This document shows, piece by piece, positions 52,198 to 61,150 of a stretch of 64,000 nt of DNA. The position numbers were made by a program, and so were the translations under genes. The notes under the pieces were generated by a model that saw nothing but the letters and a program-made list of their open reading frames with translations, made no database searches and had not been told where the DNA came from. Origin of the DNA: Fulvivirga ulvae (lineage in GTDB: Bacteria > Bacteroidota > Bacteroidia > Cytophagales > Cyclobacteriaceae); contig NZ_CP089981.1 in assembly GCF_021389975.1 (NCBI RefSeq), positions 2,629,501 through 2,693,500 of the forward strand. The letters run 5' to 3'. Every line of letters starts with the position of its first letter. Position 1 is the first letter of the stretch.

Positions 52198-53407
52198 CGT
52201 TTTTTGAAGTTAGATCGAGGCATACCAAGGCAACCAAAATAAATGACATACCTATAGGGTTATTGAAATATTGATTGGTGGCGGATTGAAAAAAAATAAA
52301 TAATGAGCCAAAGTAAAAAGCGCTTGAATATGGAGATTGGTTAAACTTTGAAGCTTGAAACTTTTTAGTGAGCATCAAGAATACAGTACCCCAAAAGAGT
52401 AGGCCTAATAGTCCTTGCTTGTGAAAAATCTCCAAATAAGAGATCTCCATGTGTACCGGACGGACGGGTACGCCAATACCAAATCCGTGGCCAAGGAATA
52501 CAGAGGCTATCGTTGTGCGTTCTAATACTTGATTTAATTGTTTCTTTCTCTCACTATCGGAAAATTCACGATTACCTAAAAGCTTATCAGGTTCAAACTG
52601 ACGGGTAAAACCGGAGCTTATCTCAGTTTTTGATATTACACGGCTGACATTGGAGTATATGTCATTACCATAGTAGACTAAAACTATTGTGGCTATTAAC
52701 AAAACCAAGAGCGACGGCAATTTTAGTTTTAAAGGCACGGAATGTATTAGAAGATATGTAAATCCTGTTAAGAGCAGGGCAAATATAAAACCTCGTGTAA
52801 AGGTGAGTATAATAGCACAAATGATAATGGCAGCCATTATTGCCCAGTGTTTGGGCTTTATAAAATAGACGAAAATTAAGCCTATACTTAAAAAAATAAA
52901 TCCTTTATAGAAAAATGCCAGCTCGCCTCGGTAAAAAAACTCTTCTGTTGGAGAAGTAAGCGCATAGAATTTTTTAAAGGGGATAATTCCCCCATTCATA
53001 AGAATAATTGTAATCAGATAAGCTATACTTAGAAATAAAGAGCCATAAATAAAAAGCTTGGATATGTTGATTAATAAACTTTTGTCCTGAATAGTTAAGG
53101 CAAAAAATGGCAAGATTAGAAAATAAGAAAGGGGTTTTACATCTTGAAATATGAGCTTACTATCTGCTTTAACAGAATTACCTATTAATACAGAAATAAC
53201 GGTAACAATAATGAAGGCCAAAACTAAGGCTGAGTATTGACTATTGATTTTTTCTTGTTTCCATAAGCTGTGAGCTGTATATATTATAGCGATTCCAAAC
53301 AGGATCATTCTAAGGCTTACTGGTCCAACGGCGGTAAACCTGCCACCTCCGCCAAGTATAAGCTCCAGAAGTATAATTTGAAGTAATATGATGCCCAGGG
53401 CTTTCAT
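52190..53407 (-). CDS. O-antigen polymerase-like membrane protein (Wzy candidate)
   Basis: Protein of 405 residues with about ten to twelve membrane helices. A periplasmic loop near residues 275-355 contains LGHGFGIGVPVRP and MEISYLEIFHKQGLLG, similar to the Wzy_C region. Wzy proteins are poorly conserved, so the call depends on topology and context. It follows the short GT2 gene with an eight-base overlap and is the likely chain polymerase of the locus. Confidence 0.78.
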   Translation of the reverse strand: MKALGIILLQIILLELILGGGGRFTAVGPVSLRMILFGIAIIYTAHSLWKQEKINSQYSALVLAFIIVTVISVLIGNSVKADSKLIFQDVKPLSYFLILPFFALTIQDKSLLINISKLFIYGSLFLSIAYLITIILMNGGIIPFKKFYALTSPTEEFFYRGELAFFYKGFIFLSIGLIFVYFIKPKHWAIMAAIIICAIILTFTRGFIFALLLTGFTYLLIHSVPLKLKLPSLLVLLIATIVLVYYGNDIYSNVSRVISKTEISSGFTRQFEPDKLLGNREFSDSERKKQLNQVLERTTIASVFLGHGFGIGVPVRPVHMEISYLEIFHKQGLLGLLFWGTVFLMLTKKFQASKFNQSPYSSAFYFGSLFIFFQSATNQYFNNPIGMSFILVALVCLDLTSKNDG

Positions 53408-53408
53408 C

Positions 53409-54260
53409 TCATTTTTTGCTAATAGTCATAATAGCTATTTTTAAAAAACTTATTGATTTGTAGGCGATACTTAGCCTAAGGGCTCTTCTTATTATTAATT
53501 TACTACTTTTTAAATAAGGGCTTACTTCTCTTTTATATCTTAAAGTAGAGTTGCAGAAATGTTCAAACCGCTTCAATGCAGATTGTTTATCTCCTGCATG
53601 ATCAAGACCGGAAAATTGATGTTCACATTCGAGGTTAATGACTTTGAAATCAGGGCATATTTTTCTGTACCTTTCAATAAAAGCAAAGTCGCTATAGTCA
53701 AGAGGAAAGCTTTCATTATAGCCTCCACAAGACCAAAAATCCTCAACATTTATAAGCAGCCCACTATTGACAGGCATAATTTGATCCAAAGAGTATTTTC
53801 CGGGATGTATATAATTTATTATTCTCCCCTTTCCCGATTTTATGCTAAAGGGGCTTATTAATTTTCGTTTAAAAAAAAGATATGGAGCAAGTAAACCTGG
53901 CATATTTTCTTTTAGAGCATTAGCATAAATGTTAATAGCCTCCCTAGGGAAAAGTGTATCCTGATCCAGTAATAGCAGCCATTTTTTGCCGAGTGTTTTG
54001 GCTAGGGCTCCACCATGATTAAATGCTTTGCTAACACCACTGTTTGCCGGATCGTGGTAATAGTGGATATGCCATGAGTTGTATTTCTTCCCAGTATACA
54101 TTTTATCACGAGAATTATCGTAAACCAAAATTTCCAGATGGTCTGACGAATATAATAATGACTTCGAAAGTGACTGGAATGTCTGTGACTGCTCAAGGGA
54201 CGTATTATAAAGGACTATGGTTGCCAGTATGTCATTAGTAAGTTTTTTTTCTGTGGTCAT
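53409..54260 (-). CDS. Glycosyltransferase family 2
   Basis: Protein of 283 residues. The start of the catalytic domain is ILATIVLYNTSLEQSQ, followed by LEILVYDNSRD and the metal-site sequence WLLLLDQDTLFP (about residues 92-103). NSGLLINVEDFWSCGGYNE suits the acceptor loop. Similar proteins are often annotated as rhamnosyltransferases. It lies two bases from the polymerase gene and four bases from the flippase gene. Confidence 0.88.
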   Translation of the reverse strand: MTTEKKLTNDILATIVLYNTSLEQSQTFQSLSKSLLYSSDHLEILVYDNSRDKMYTGKKYNSWHIHYYHDPANSGVSKAFNHGGALAKTLGKKWLLLLDQDTLFPREAINIYANALKENMPGLLAPYLFFKRKLISPFSIKSGKGRIINYIHPGKYSLDQIMPVNSGLLINVEDFWSCGGYNESFPLDYSDFAFIERYRKICPDFKVINLECEHQFSGLDHAGDKQSALKRFEHFCNSTLRYKREVSPYLKSSKLIIRRALRLSIAYKSISFLKIAIMTISKK

Positions 54261-54264
54261 CTTG

Positions 54265-55533
54265 CTACCTGCTTAGTTCGAATACGCCAAATACTGAATG
54301 CTCCCTATGAAATAACCTTAAGTTTAGAAATAGCATAAAGGTGATAAATAGCTCTGTAGTTAAGGCTGCAAAGGCACTGCCGTAAGCTGAGAAAGCTGAA
54401 ACTAGGATTATATTAATTGTAATATTGAAAATGGCTCCCCCGATCGTGATATTGGCATAGCTTCTTTTAAAGTTATATGCCAGCATTGTCTGTGTTGCTG
54501 GAATACTTAATGCAGCCAGTAATGGGATGAGGCTGACGATCTTAAGCAAGTGTGAGGATTGTTTCAGGTACTCTCCCGAGAATAATTGTACTATGTCATC
54601 AGTAAAGATGTAAACAACTATCCACATAGGTATAAAGCCTATCAAGCTCAGTCTGACAATAATTTGGAGAAATGAGATAAGTTGATCAAAAGACTTTTCG
54701 GCTAGCAGGCATACCTTTGGAAATATGGTTTGGTATAACAATACCGCAGGAGCGCGGATTGCCAAAAGTATTTTTTCAACAATGGCGTAATAACCCGTAC
54801 TTATAGGGTCGGCTATGAAACCAAGTATTAACAAGTTTGAATTGCCAGCTATAAAAGTCGAAAACATCGACAAAAATATAGACCTGTTCACCTTAAGCTG
54901 ATCTATAATGAGTGAAGAAGATGGGTAAATGATCTTAACCCCGTACTTAACCAGAATTATCCATATTGCAATTAATCCTACCAGGGCTTGGCTTGCTCCT
55001 AAATAGAAATTGACCCACATAAAATCATTACTTCCATTGATGAATAAAATAATAAATACAGTGAACAATGCTTTTGAAATAATATTCATCAGCGCTACGC
55101 TACTCATTCTTTCTATCCCTTGGAAAAACCAGGTTGGAAGAAGCATTTGCCCAATAACAATTGAAAAACTGGATAAAAAGAGCAGTGAGTAATTGCTCCA
55201 TGCCGGAATGAAGATCACTAACAGGTAAAAAGCCAAAAAACTTGCCAGCAACAGCGTGATTTTTGTGAAATATAGCTTGCTGAATATTTTGGAGATCTTA
55301 TTCGTATTATTCCTGTTTAAGGATACTTCGCGTACTGCTGAAATAGAAAAGCCATAATCAACTAAATGGATAAAATAACTTACTACTGCCTGTGCAAATG
55401 CTACAAGTCCAAACTCTTCAATCTCGATGATCCGTAGTAAGTAGGGATATATAATCAGAGGGATTAGAAAGTTGGCTCCCTGGGAAATAGAAAGCCAGGT
55501 AAAATTTTTAAGTAATAGTTTACTCCGAAACAT
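54265..55533 (-). CDS. Oligosaccharide flippase (Wzx-like, PST/MATE type)
   Basis: Protein of 422 residues with about twelve membrane helices. LLKNFTWLSISQGANFLIPLIIYPYLLRII at the N-terminus is split by a proline-rich turn typical of the family, and TWFFQGIERM is a recognisable loop. It moves undecaprenyl-linked repeat units to the outer face of the membrane. It is the first gene of the leftward glycan operon; a 15-base palindrome (GATAATTAAATTATC, 55566-55580) lies upstream, with no clear promoter. Confidence 0.88.
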   Translation of the reverse strand: MFRSKLLLKNFTWLSISQGANFLIPLIIYPYLLRIIEIEEFGLVAFAQAVVSYFIHLVDYGFSISAVREVSLNRNNTNKISKIFSKLYFTKITLLLASFLAFYLLVIFIPAWSNYSLLFLSSFSIVIGQMLLPTWFFQGIERMSSVALMNIISKALFTVFIILFINGSNDFMWVNFYLGASQALVGLIAIWIILVKYGVKIIYPSSSLIIDQLKVNRSIFLSMFSTFIAGNSNLLILGFIADPISTGYYAIVEKILLAIRAPAVLLYQTIFPKVCLLAEKSFDQLISFLQIIVRLSLIGFIPMWIVVYIFTDDIVQLFSGEYLKQSSHLLKIVSLIPLLAALSIPATQTMLAYNFKRSYANITIGGAIFNITINIILVSAFSAYGSAFAALTTELFITFMLFLNLRLFHREHSVFGVFELSR

Positions 55534-55652
55534 TTCTTCTTCACGATATTAACAGGTGTGGTTAAGATAATTAAATTATCTGAGGTTTATCAGGGAGATA
55601 AAAGGTGAAGTTAAAATGTGAGCGGACGTGATAGAGAGGTCACATAATAAAA

Positions 55653-55679
55653 AAAGCCTGGCCACCACAGCCAGGCTTT
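55653..55679 (-). terminator. Terminator after nrdA
   Basis: Ten-base stem AAAGCCTGGC (55653-55662) with GCCAGGCTTT (55670-55679), loop CACCACA. On the minus strand it runs into a T-tract. It separates the nrd operon from the glycan operon, both leftward. Confidence 0.88.
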
Positions 55680-55712
55680 CAAATTAAAACCAACTAGACA
55701 TTAACATTAAAA

Positions 55713-58094
55713 TTAACTTCCACATGCTTCGCATGCATCGGGATTATCAAGTGAGCAGACCATGTCTGCGCGCTTTTGATCTTCATTCGTTGCTACAGGT
55801 TGGTTTGCAGCAGGTTGTTGTTTGGCAGACTTATCAACCGTGAACTGAATCGCAGAAGCCGCAGCTTTTGATCTAAGATAATACATACCAGTTTTCAAGC
55901 CTTTCTTCCACGCATAGAAGTGCATAGAAGTAAGTTTTCCAAAGTTTGGATCCTGAATATGTACGTTCATACTCTGGCTCTGGCAGATGTATGCACCTCT
56001 GTCAGCCGCCATATCGATAATTGCTTTTTGTGAGATTTCCCACACTGTCCTGTAAAGGTCTTTAATGTGCTGAGGGATCTCAGGTATATTTTGAATAGAA
56101 CCGTTTGCTTCTATCAGTCTGTTTTTCATGCCATCATTCCAAAGACCAAGGCCGATCAGATCTTTCATCAAGTGCTTATTTACAATGATGAATTCTCCTG
56201 AAAGAGTTCTTCGGGTATAGATATTTGAAGTATATGGCTCAAAGCATTCATTGTTTCCCAGTATCTGAGAAGTTGATGCAGTAGGCATCGGTGCCAGAAG
56301 CAATGAATTTCTTACTCCACTTTTCTTGACCTCTTTTTTAAGGCTGTCCCAATCCCACCTTCCGGAATCAGGGCTTACACCCCACATGTCAAACTGGAAT
56401 ATTCCTTTAGATACGGGTGAACCTTTGAAGGTTTCATATGGACCATGCTCTTTTGCAAGTTCCATTGAAGCTGTCATTGCAGCAAAATAGATCGTTTCGT
56501 GAATATGCTTGTTTAAACCACGGGCTTCATCAGAATCAAACGGCATCTTCAACATCAGGAAAGTATCCGCTAGTCCCTGTACACCTATACCTATTGGCCT
56601 ATGTCTGAGATTTGATTTTTTTGCCTCTTCAACAGGGTAATAGTTGATATCAATCACCTTATTGAGGTTTCTGGTGATCACTTTTGTAATCTCGTAAAGC
56701 TTTTTGTGGTCGAACTTACCATCTTCAGTAACAAATTTTGGCAAGGCAATAGATGCCAGGTTACATACCGCAACCTCATCAGGAGCAGTGTACTCCATGA
56801 TTTCTGTACATAGGTTACTTGACTTTATGGTACCCAGATTTTTCTGGTTAGATTTCTTGTTCGCAGCATCTTTGTACAACATATAAGGTGTACCTGTTTC
56901 TATCTGAGCTTCAAGTATTTCAAACCAAAGGTCTTGTGCTTTTACCTGCTTTCTGTATTTACCTTCTCTTTCGTATTTTGTGTATAATTTTTCAAAATCA
57001 TCACCATAGCTCTCAGAAAGGCCGGGAGCTTCATTAGGGCAGAATAGTGACCAAACGTCATTGTCTTCTACTCTCTTCATGAAAAGATCTGAAATCCATA
57101 GAGCATAGAAAAGATCTCTTGCTCTAAGCTCTTCCTTGCCGTGATTTTTCTTCAGGTCAAGGAAATCAAATATATCGGCGTGCCATGGTTCAAGATAAAT
57201 GGCAAAACTACCTTTTCTCTTTCCACCACCCTGATCAACATAGCGAGCTGTCATATCAAAGTTTCTAAGCATAGGAACAATACCATTGGAAACCCCACCA
57301 GTTCCTTTAATATATGAACCTGTTGCTCTTATATTATGAATACTTAAACCAATTCCTCCGGCTGATTGAGATATTTTGGCACACTGTTTTAATGTATCAT
57401 AAATACCGTCAATACTGTCATCCTGCATAGTCAACAGGAAGCAAGAGGAGAGCTGAGGTTTTGGAGTACCTGCATTAAAAAGAGTAGGAGTAGCATGGGT
57501 AAACCACTTTTCGCTTAGTAAGTTGTAAGTTTCAATAGCGGCTTCTATATCATCCATGTGGATACCAACAGCAACCCTCATGAGCATGTGCTGTGGCCTT
57601 TCCACAATCTTACCATCGATTTTCATCAGGTAAGAGCGCTCCAATGTTTTAAACCCAAAGTAGTCATAGCTAAAATCACGATCATAAATGATCGATGAAT
57701 CTAATAATGCCGCATGTTTCTTGATAACCCCATATGCTTCTTTAGAAAGTAGCGGTGCATTTTCTCCTGTTTTAGGATCTACATAAGTGTAGAGCCTTTT
57801 CATAGTGTTCGAAAAGGACTTGCTTGTAACCTTATGAAGGTTGGAAATTGCTATTCTGGCAGCCAGTAAGGCAAAATCAGGATGTTTAGTTGTCAATGAG
57901 GCTGCTGTTTCTGCTGCCAGGTTGTCCAACTCTACTGTTGTTACTCCATCATAAATACCGTTGATCACCTTTTTTGCTATATCAACCGGCTCAATGTAGT
58001 TGAGGTCCAGTCCATAGCATAATTTTTCAATGCGGGCCGTTACTTTGTCGAACTTCACGGACTCCCGTCTTCCATCTCTTTTTATTACTAGCAT
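55713..58094 (-). CDS. nrdA: Ribonucleoside-diphosphate reductase, alpha (large) subunit, class I
   Basis: Reduces ribonucleotides to deoxyribonucleotides. Length 793 is normal. An ATP-cone domain fills about residues 1-90 (VIKRDGRRESVKFDKVTARI). Active-site features include PQLSSCFLL, SNLCTEI and LLAPMPTASTSQILGNNE. The C-terminal cysteines (ACEACGS) are the expected thioredoxin-shuttle pair. The ATP cone suggests allosteric control by dATP. It follows nrdB with a 39-base gap and has its own terminator. Confidence 0.97.
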   Translation of the reverse strand: MLVIKRDGRRESVKFDKVTARIEKLCYGLDLNYIEPVDIAKKVINGIYDGVTTVELDNLAAETAASLTTKHPDFALLAARIAISNLHKVTSKSFSNTMKRLYTYVDPKTGENAPLLSKEAYGVIKKHAALLDSSIIYDRDFSYDYFGFKTLERSYLMKIDGKIVERPQHMLMRVAVGIHMDDIEAAIETYNLLSEKWFTHATPTLFNAGTPKPQLSSCFLLTMQDDSIDGIYDTLKQCAKISQSAGGIGLSIHNIRATGSYIKGTGGVSNGIVPMLRNFDMTARYVDQGGGKRKGSFAIYLEPWHADIFDFLDLKKNHGKEELRARDLFYALWISDLFMKRVEDNDVWSLFCPNEAPGLSESYGDDFEKLYTKYEREGKYRKQVKAQDLWFEILEAQIETGTPYMLYKDAANKKSNQKNLGTIKSSNLCTEIMEYTAPDEVAVCNLASIALPKFVTEDGKFDHKKLYEITKVITRNLNKVIDINYYPVEEAKKSNLRHRPIGIGVQGLADTFLMLKMPFDSDEARGLNKHIHETIYFAAMTASMELAKEHGPYETFKGSPVSKGIFQFDMWGVSPDSGRWDWDSLKKEVKKSGVRNSLLLAPMPTASTSQILGNNECFEPYTSNIYTRRTLSGEFIIVNKHLMKDLIGLGLWNDGMKNRLIEANGSIQNIPEIPQHIKDLYRTVWEISQKAIIDMAADRGAYICQSQSMNVHIQDPNFGKLTSMHFYAWKKGLKTGMYYLRSKAAASAIQFTVDKSAKQQPAANQPVATNEDQKRADMVCSLDNPDACEACGS

Positions 58095-58133
58095 CTCATG
58101 GGGTTTTTGGGGTTACGAATAAGTTTAAAAAAA

Positions 58134-59141
58134 TTAAAAATCTTCATCTAATGAGAATTTTGGAGCGTCATCGTCTTTATTTCCTTTCATTACGCCAGCT
58201 TTTTGATAATCTCCAACCCTCTTTTCGAAAAAGTTAGTTTTTCCCTGCAGGGAAATCATTTCCATAAAGTCAAAAGGATTTGTTGCTCCATATGCCTTTT
58301 CACCTACCAACTCTAACAATAATCGGTCAGCAACAAATTCAATGTATTGGCACATGAGGTCAGCATTCATGCCTATCAGACTTACAGGCAGAGCATCAGT
58401 GACAAATTCTTTCTCAATACTTACAGCATCTTTGATAATATTGATAATCGTTTCTTTAGGTAACTTGTTTACTACATGATTATTATAAATCAAGCAGGCG
58501 AAGTCGCAGTGCAAGCCTTCATCTCGTGATATAAGTTCATTTGAAAAACTTAATCCGGGCATCAGGCCTCGCTTTTTCAACCAAAAGATAGAACAGAAGC
58601 TTCCGGAAAAGAAGATTCCTTCAACTGCAGCAAATGCAACAAGCCTTTCCTGAAAACTCCCTTCATCAATCCATCGTAAAGCCCAGTCAGCCTTTTTCTT
58701 AACACAATCCATAGTCTCGATAGCATTGAAAAGTTTGTCCTTTTCACCAGCATCTTTTACGTAAGTGTCAATCAGAAGCGAATAAGTTTCGGAATGAATG
58801 TTTTCTATAGCTATTTGAAAGCCATAGAAAAACTTGGCTTCGGTATATTGCACCTCTGCAACAAAATGTTCCGCAAGGTTTTCATTTACAATACCATCAC
58901 TGGCGGCAAAAAAAGCCAGAACATGCGAAATAAAGTGTCTTTCTCCATCTGACAAATTATTCCAGTCTCTCATATCCTGACTTAAGTCAATCTCTTCTGC
59001 GGTCCAGAAACTCGCTTCGGCTTTCTTGTAAAACTCCCATATATCGTCATGCTTTATGGGAAACAGTACAAAGCGATTTTTATTTTCTTTAAGAATTGGC
59101 TCTACAGCTCCAGTTTCATTATCACTCATCTTATCACTCAA
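58134..59141 (-). CDS. nrdB: Ribonucleoside-diphosphate reductase, beta (small) subunit, class I
   Basis: Di-iron radical subunit partnering NrdA. Length 335. Metal ligands occur in SDGIVNENLAEHFV, QIAIENIHSETYSLL and EGLHCDFACLIY, and residues FFYGFQ mark the helix near the radical site. Alternative starts at residues 1 and 5 are close together. The gene is upstream of nrdA in one leftward operon. The 387-base region upstream (59142-59528) shows no gene; I looked for a promoter and NrdR boxes and saw none I trust. Confidence 0.96.
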   Translation of the reverse strand: MSDKMSDNETGAVEPILKENKNRFVLFPIKHDDIWEFYKKAEASFWTAEEIDLSQDMRDWNNLSDGERHFISHVLAFFAASDGIVNENLAEHFVAEVQYTEAKFFYGFQIAIENIHSETYSLLIDTYVKDAGEKDKLFNAIETMDCVKKKADWALRWIDEGSFQERLVAFAAVEGIFFSGSFCSIFWLKKRGLMPGLSFSNELISRDEGLHCDFACLIYNNHVVNKLPKETIINIIKDAVSIEKEFVTDALPVSLIGMNADLMCQYIEFVADRLLLELVGEKAYGATNPFDFMEMISLQGKTNFFEKRVGDYQKAGVMKGNKDDDAPKFSLDEDF

Positions 59142-59528
59142 TTTTTAAAATTTGAAAACATCTGACCTAAAGAGATAACAGGTAAACTCAAAAAAGTTTT
59201 CCTGATTATGTTAATTTTAGTTGATTTTTTGCCCAAAAATTACAAGGAATTAACGGGCATCTATTCGGCTTTGATAACAGCCATTAGGCCATACAAATAT
59301 TAATAAATGAGCGGTAAAATCAAAGTCAGGTGACCGAGTGAGCAAGGCAGTACAGAGTTTGGTTTTAAGCATCTGATTGTCAGGTTTTTATAATACAATT
59401 TTTAATCATCACTTATGCTGTATTGGCCAAAAATGAGGGTTCGAAAAAAAATAAAAAGTTTTCCACAGACTCAAGCGGAACAGGCATGCCGGAGGCAATG
59501 TTAAAAGCATATTTTTCTTACATGAAAA
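59142..59528. other. Intergenic stretch without recognised features
   Basis: Between nrdB and the unknown 167-residue gene. It is AT-rich, with no open frame of interest, no clear hairpin followed by T, and no confident promoter. It should contain the nrdB promoter on the minus strand. Confidence 0.5.
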
Positions 59529-60032
59529 TTACTTCCCAAATAGTCGCTCTTTTAAATCATCAGGCACATGGTTAAATTCTGGTTCATGTTCATTTATGAA
59601 CCAGGCAGAGGGTCCGTAATAGGTAATACTTGTAATCGGGTCTATAAATTTTATATACGTGCCAGATTTGTGTTTGTTGGAAAGGGCGGCAGAGATAGAA
59701 CTGCGGACCTTGCTTCTTGTTAGCCTGGGCTCTTTTCGCAGAATGTAGTCTACAACCTCTGAAGAGGTAAATATTTTCAACGTAACTTCCTGATAGTGAG
59801 ATATTTTTTTTGTCCATGGCCATTCTTCCTGGTAGCCTTTTGCTTCCCATCGCGGTGGTGCATAGGAGGGATTATCCTGAAATATTGATAAACTTGTCAG
59901 TGCGCTGATGTGATTATCTATTTCTTCAATCTCTTTTTTGAAATCTTCTATTTTGGCTTCCAGCAATTTTTTTTTCTCACTTAGAGCTTTCAGATATAAT
60001 TCGGCATATTTTTCAGGAACATTAATTTTCAT
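59529..60032 (-). CDS. Unknown protein with N-terminal coiled coil and helix-rich C-terminal domain
   Basis: Protein of 167 residues. Residues about 5-45 form a charged coiled coil (EKKKLLEAKIEDFKKEIEEI). The later part (EVVDYILRKEPRLTRSKVRS, then SISAALSNKHKSG) looks like a winged-helix-type DNA-binding domain with an aromatic beta segment (TYYGPSAWF). I do not recognise the family. Unusual CAAGC repeats lie upstream of the start codon. Confidence 0.6.
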   Translation of the reverse strand: MKINVPEKYAELYLKALSEKKKLLEAKIEDFKKEIEEIDNHISALTSLSIFQDNPSYAPPRWEAKGYQEEWPWTKKISHYQEVTLKIFTSSEVVDYILRKEPRLTRSKVRSSISAALSNKHKSGTYIKFIDPITSITYYGPSAWFINEHEPEFNHVPDDLKERLFGK

Positions 60033-60080
60033 TACATGAAAACTCTTCTCAATAATATTTTAGCAATATATCTCAAAATT

Positions 60081-60118
60081 TCAAGCAAGTCAAGCGATGC
60101 AAGCAAGCAATCCAAGCT
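60081..60118. repeat. Cluster of CAAGC pentamer repeats upstream of the unknown coiled-coil gene
   Basis: CAAGC or AAGC occurs five or six times in 38 bases, at roughly nine- to ten-base spacing in places. It lies about 50-85 bases before the minus-strand start at 60032. It may be a tandem binding site. Confidence 0.4.
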
Positions 60119-60227
60119 GCTGAAATGTAGGTCTATATAATTTATGTTGTGACACCTTAATATATAGCTACATTTTCATGTTTGCTGGAGTATGTATATT
60201 AAGTGTTTTTCGAAATTGGATAAAGGG

Positions 60228-60258
60228 TTTGATATTTAAGAATATTGAATTATCTTTG
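60228..60258 (+). promoter_or_regulatory. Bacteroidota promoter of rplU-rpmA
   Basis: Exact TTTG (60228-60231), a 19-base spacer, and TATCTTTG (60251-60258), matching TTTG-N19-TAnnTTTG. It lies 30 bases before the chosen rplU start and excludes the longer in-frame start at 60178. Confidence 0.85.
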
Positions 60259-60288
60259 CAATCCATTTTTCAAAAAATTCAAAGTTAC

Positions 60289-60600
60289 ATGTACGCAATA
60301 GTTGACATAGCCGGAAAGCAGTTCAAAGTAACAAAAGACCAATTCGTATACGCTCCAAAGATGGACGGCGAAGAAGGCGCTTCCGTTGAGTTCGACAAAG
60401 TTCTGTTGTTTGGTGATGACAAAACGGTCGAAGTAGGTGCACCATTACTAAAAGGTGCTAAAGTAGCAGGTAAGATCCTGGGACATGTTAAAGGTGACAA
60501 GGTTGTGGTTTTCAAAAAGAAAAGAAGGAAAGGCTACAAGAAAAGAAACGGTCACCGTCAAGAATTTACTAAGGTTTTAATCGAGAACATTTCAAAATAA
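60289..60600 (+). CDS. rplU: 50S ribosomal protein L21
   Basis: Ribosomal large-subunit protein of 103 residues (about 100 is normal). The start at 60289 (MYAIVDIAGKQFKVTKDQ) is supported by homology and by the promoter; the in-frame ATG at 60178 would lie upstream of that promoter. KVVVFKKKRRKGYKKRNGHR near the C-terminus binds rRNA. It is followed by rpmA nine bases later, the usual order. Confidence 0.98.
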   Translation: MYAIVDIAGKQFKVTKDQFVYAPKMDGEEGASVEFDKVLLFGDDKTVEVGAPLLKGAKVAGKILGHVKGDKVVVFKKKRRKGYKKRNGHRQEFTKVLIENISK

Positions 60601-60609
60601 GAAAACACC

Positions 60610-60867
60610 ATGGCACATAAAAAAGGAGCAGGTAGTTCGAGAAACGGTAGAGAGTCGGAAAGTAAACGACTTGGCGTTAAGATTTTTGGTGGACAGAAGG
60701 CAATTGCCGGAAACATCATCGTAAGACAAAGAGGAACTCAGCATCATCCCGGTCAGAATGTGGGGATTGGTAAGGATCATACCCTTTTTGCGCTGACTGA
60801 TGGCATCGTTACCTTCAAAAAAGGCCGAAACAACAGATCATTTGTTTCGGTAGAAGCGGAAGCCTAA
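60610..60867 (+). CDS. rpmA: 50S ribosomal protein L27
   Basis: Ribosomal protein of 85 residues, normal length. It begins MAHKKGAGSSRNGRESESKR, the conserved tail reaching the peptidyl-transferase centre, and contains IIVRQRGTQHHPGQNVGIG. No N-terminal extension of the kind cleaved in Firmicutes is seen. It is cotranscribed with rplU. Confidence 0.98.
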   Translation: MAHKKGAGSSRNGRESESKRLGVKIFGGQKAIAGNIIVRQRGTQHHPGQNVGIGKDHTLFALTDGIVTFKKGRNNRSFVSVEAEA

Positions 60868-60891
60868 AGGGCTTGTCTCACTAAGATATGG

Positions 60892-60920
60892 AAAGCACGG
60901 ACAGTCGTTCGTGCTTTTTT
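60892..60920 (+). terminator. Terminator after rpmA
   Basis: Stem AAAGCACG (60892-60899) with CGTGCTTT (60910-60917), ten-base loop, then a T-run. Confidence 0.8.
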
Positions 60921-61059
60921 TATTGTTAAAAACCCCCTTCGATCAGAATAATTACTGCCACGTTTATCCCTCATTTTGTGGTATTTACATATTAAATGTT
61001 CCAATTATTGAAAATGCCCCAATATTCGCCTTATTACACTATTTATGTAGAAATATTAT

Positions 61060-61090
61060 TTTGTTTTTCGTTGTTTGTGGTTTATCTTGG
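61060..61090 (+). promoter_or_regulatory. Promoter of the second SusC gene
   Basis: TTTG (61060-61063), a 19-base spacer, and TATCTTGG (61083-61090), one base off TAnnTTTG. It would give a leader of about 55 bases before the ATG at 61151. The rest of 60921-61150 shows no gene. Confidence 0.65.
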
Positions 61091-61150
61091 CGGATCATAC
61101 CCCAGATGGGGGGATTTCTGTTCTAAATAATAACCTTAAAACAACTAATT

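Noticed and set aside
55534..55652. Palindrome GATAATTAAATTATC as operator of the glycan operon
   Set aside because: It is AT-rich and short, with no second copy seen and no good promoter next to it, so chance is likely. It is mentioned in the flippase entry only.
59142..59300. NrdR boxes upstream of nrdB
   Set aside because: I found no pair of the palindromic 16-bp type at suitable spacing.
60911..61126. 71-codon frame between rpmA and the second SusC gene
   Set aside because: It overlaps the SusC promoter and has no protein-like composition beyond a few hydrophobic runs.
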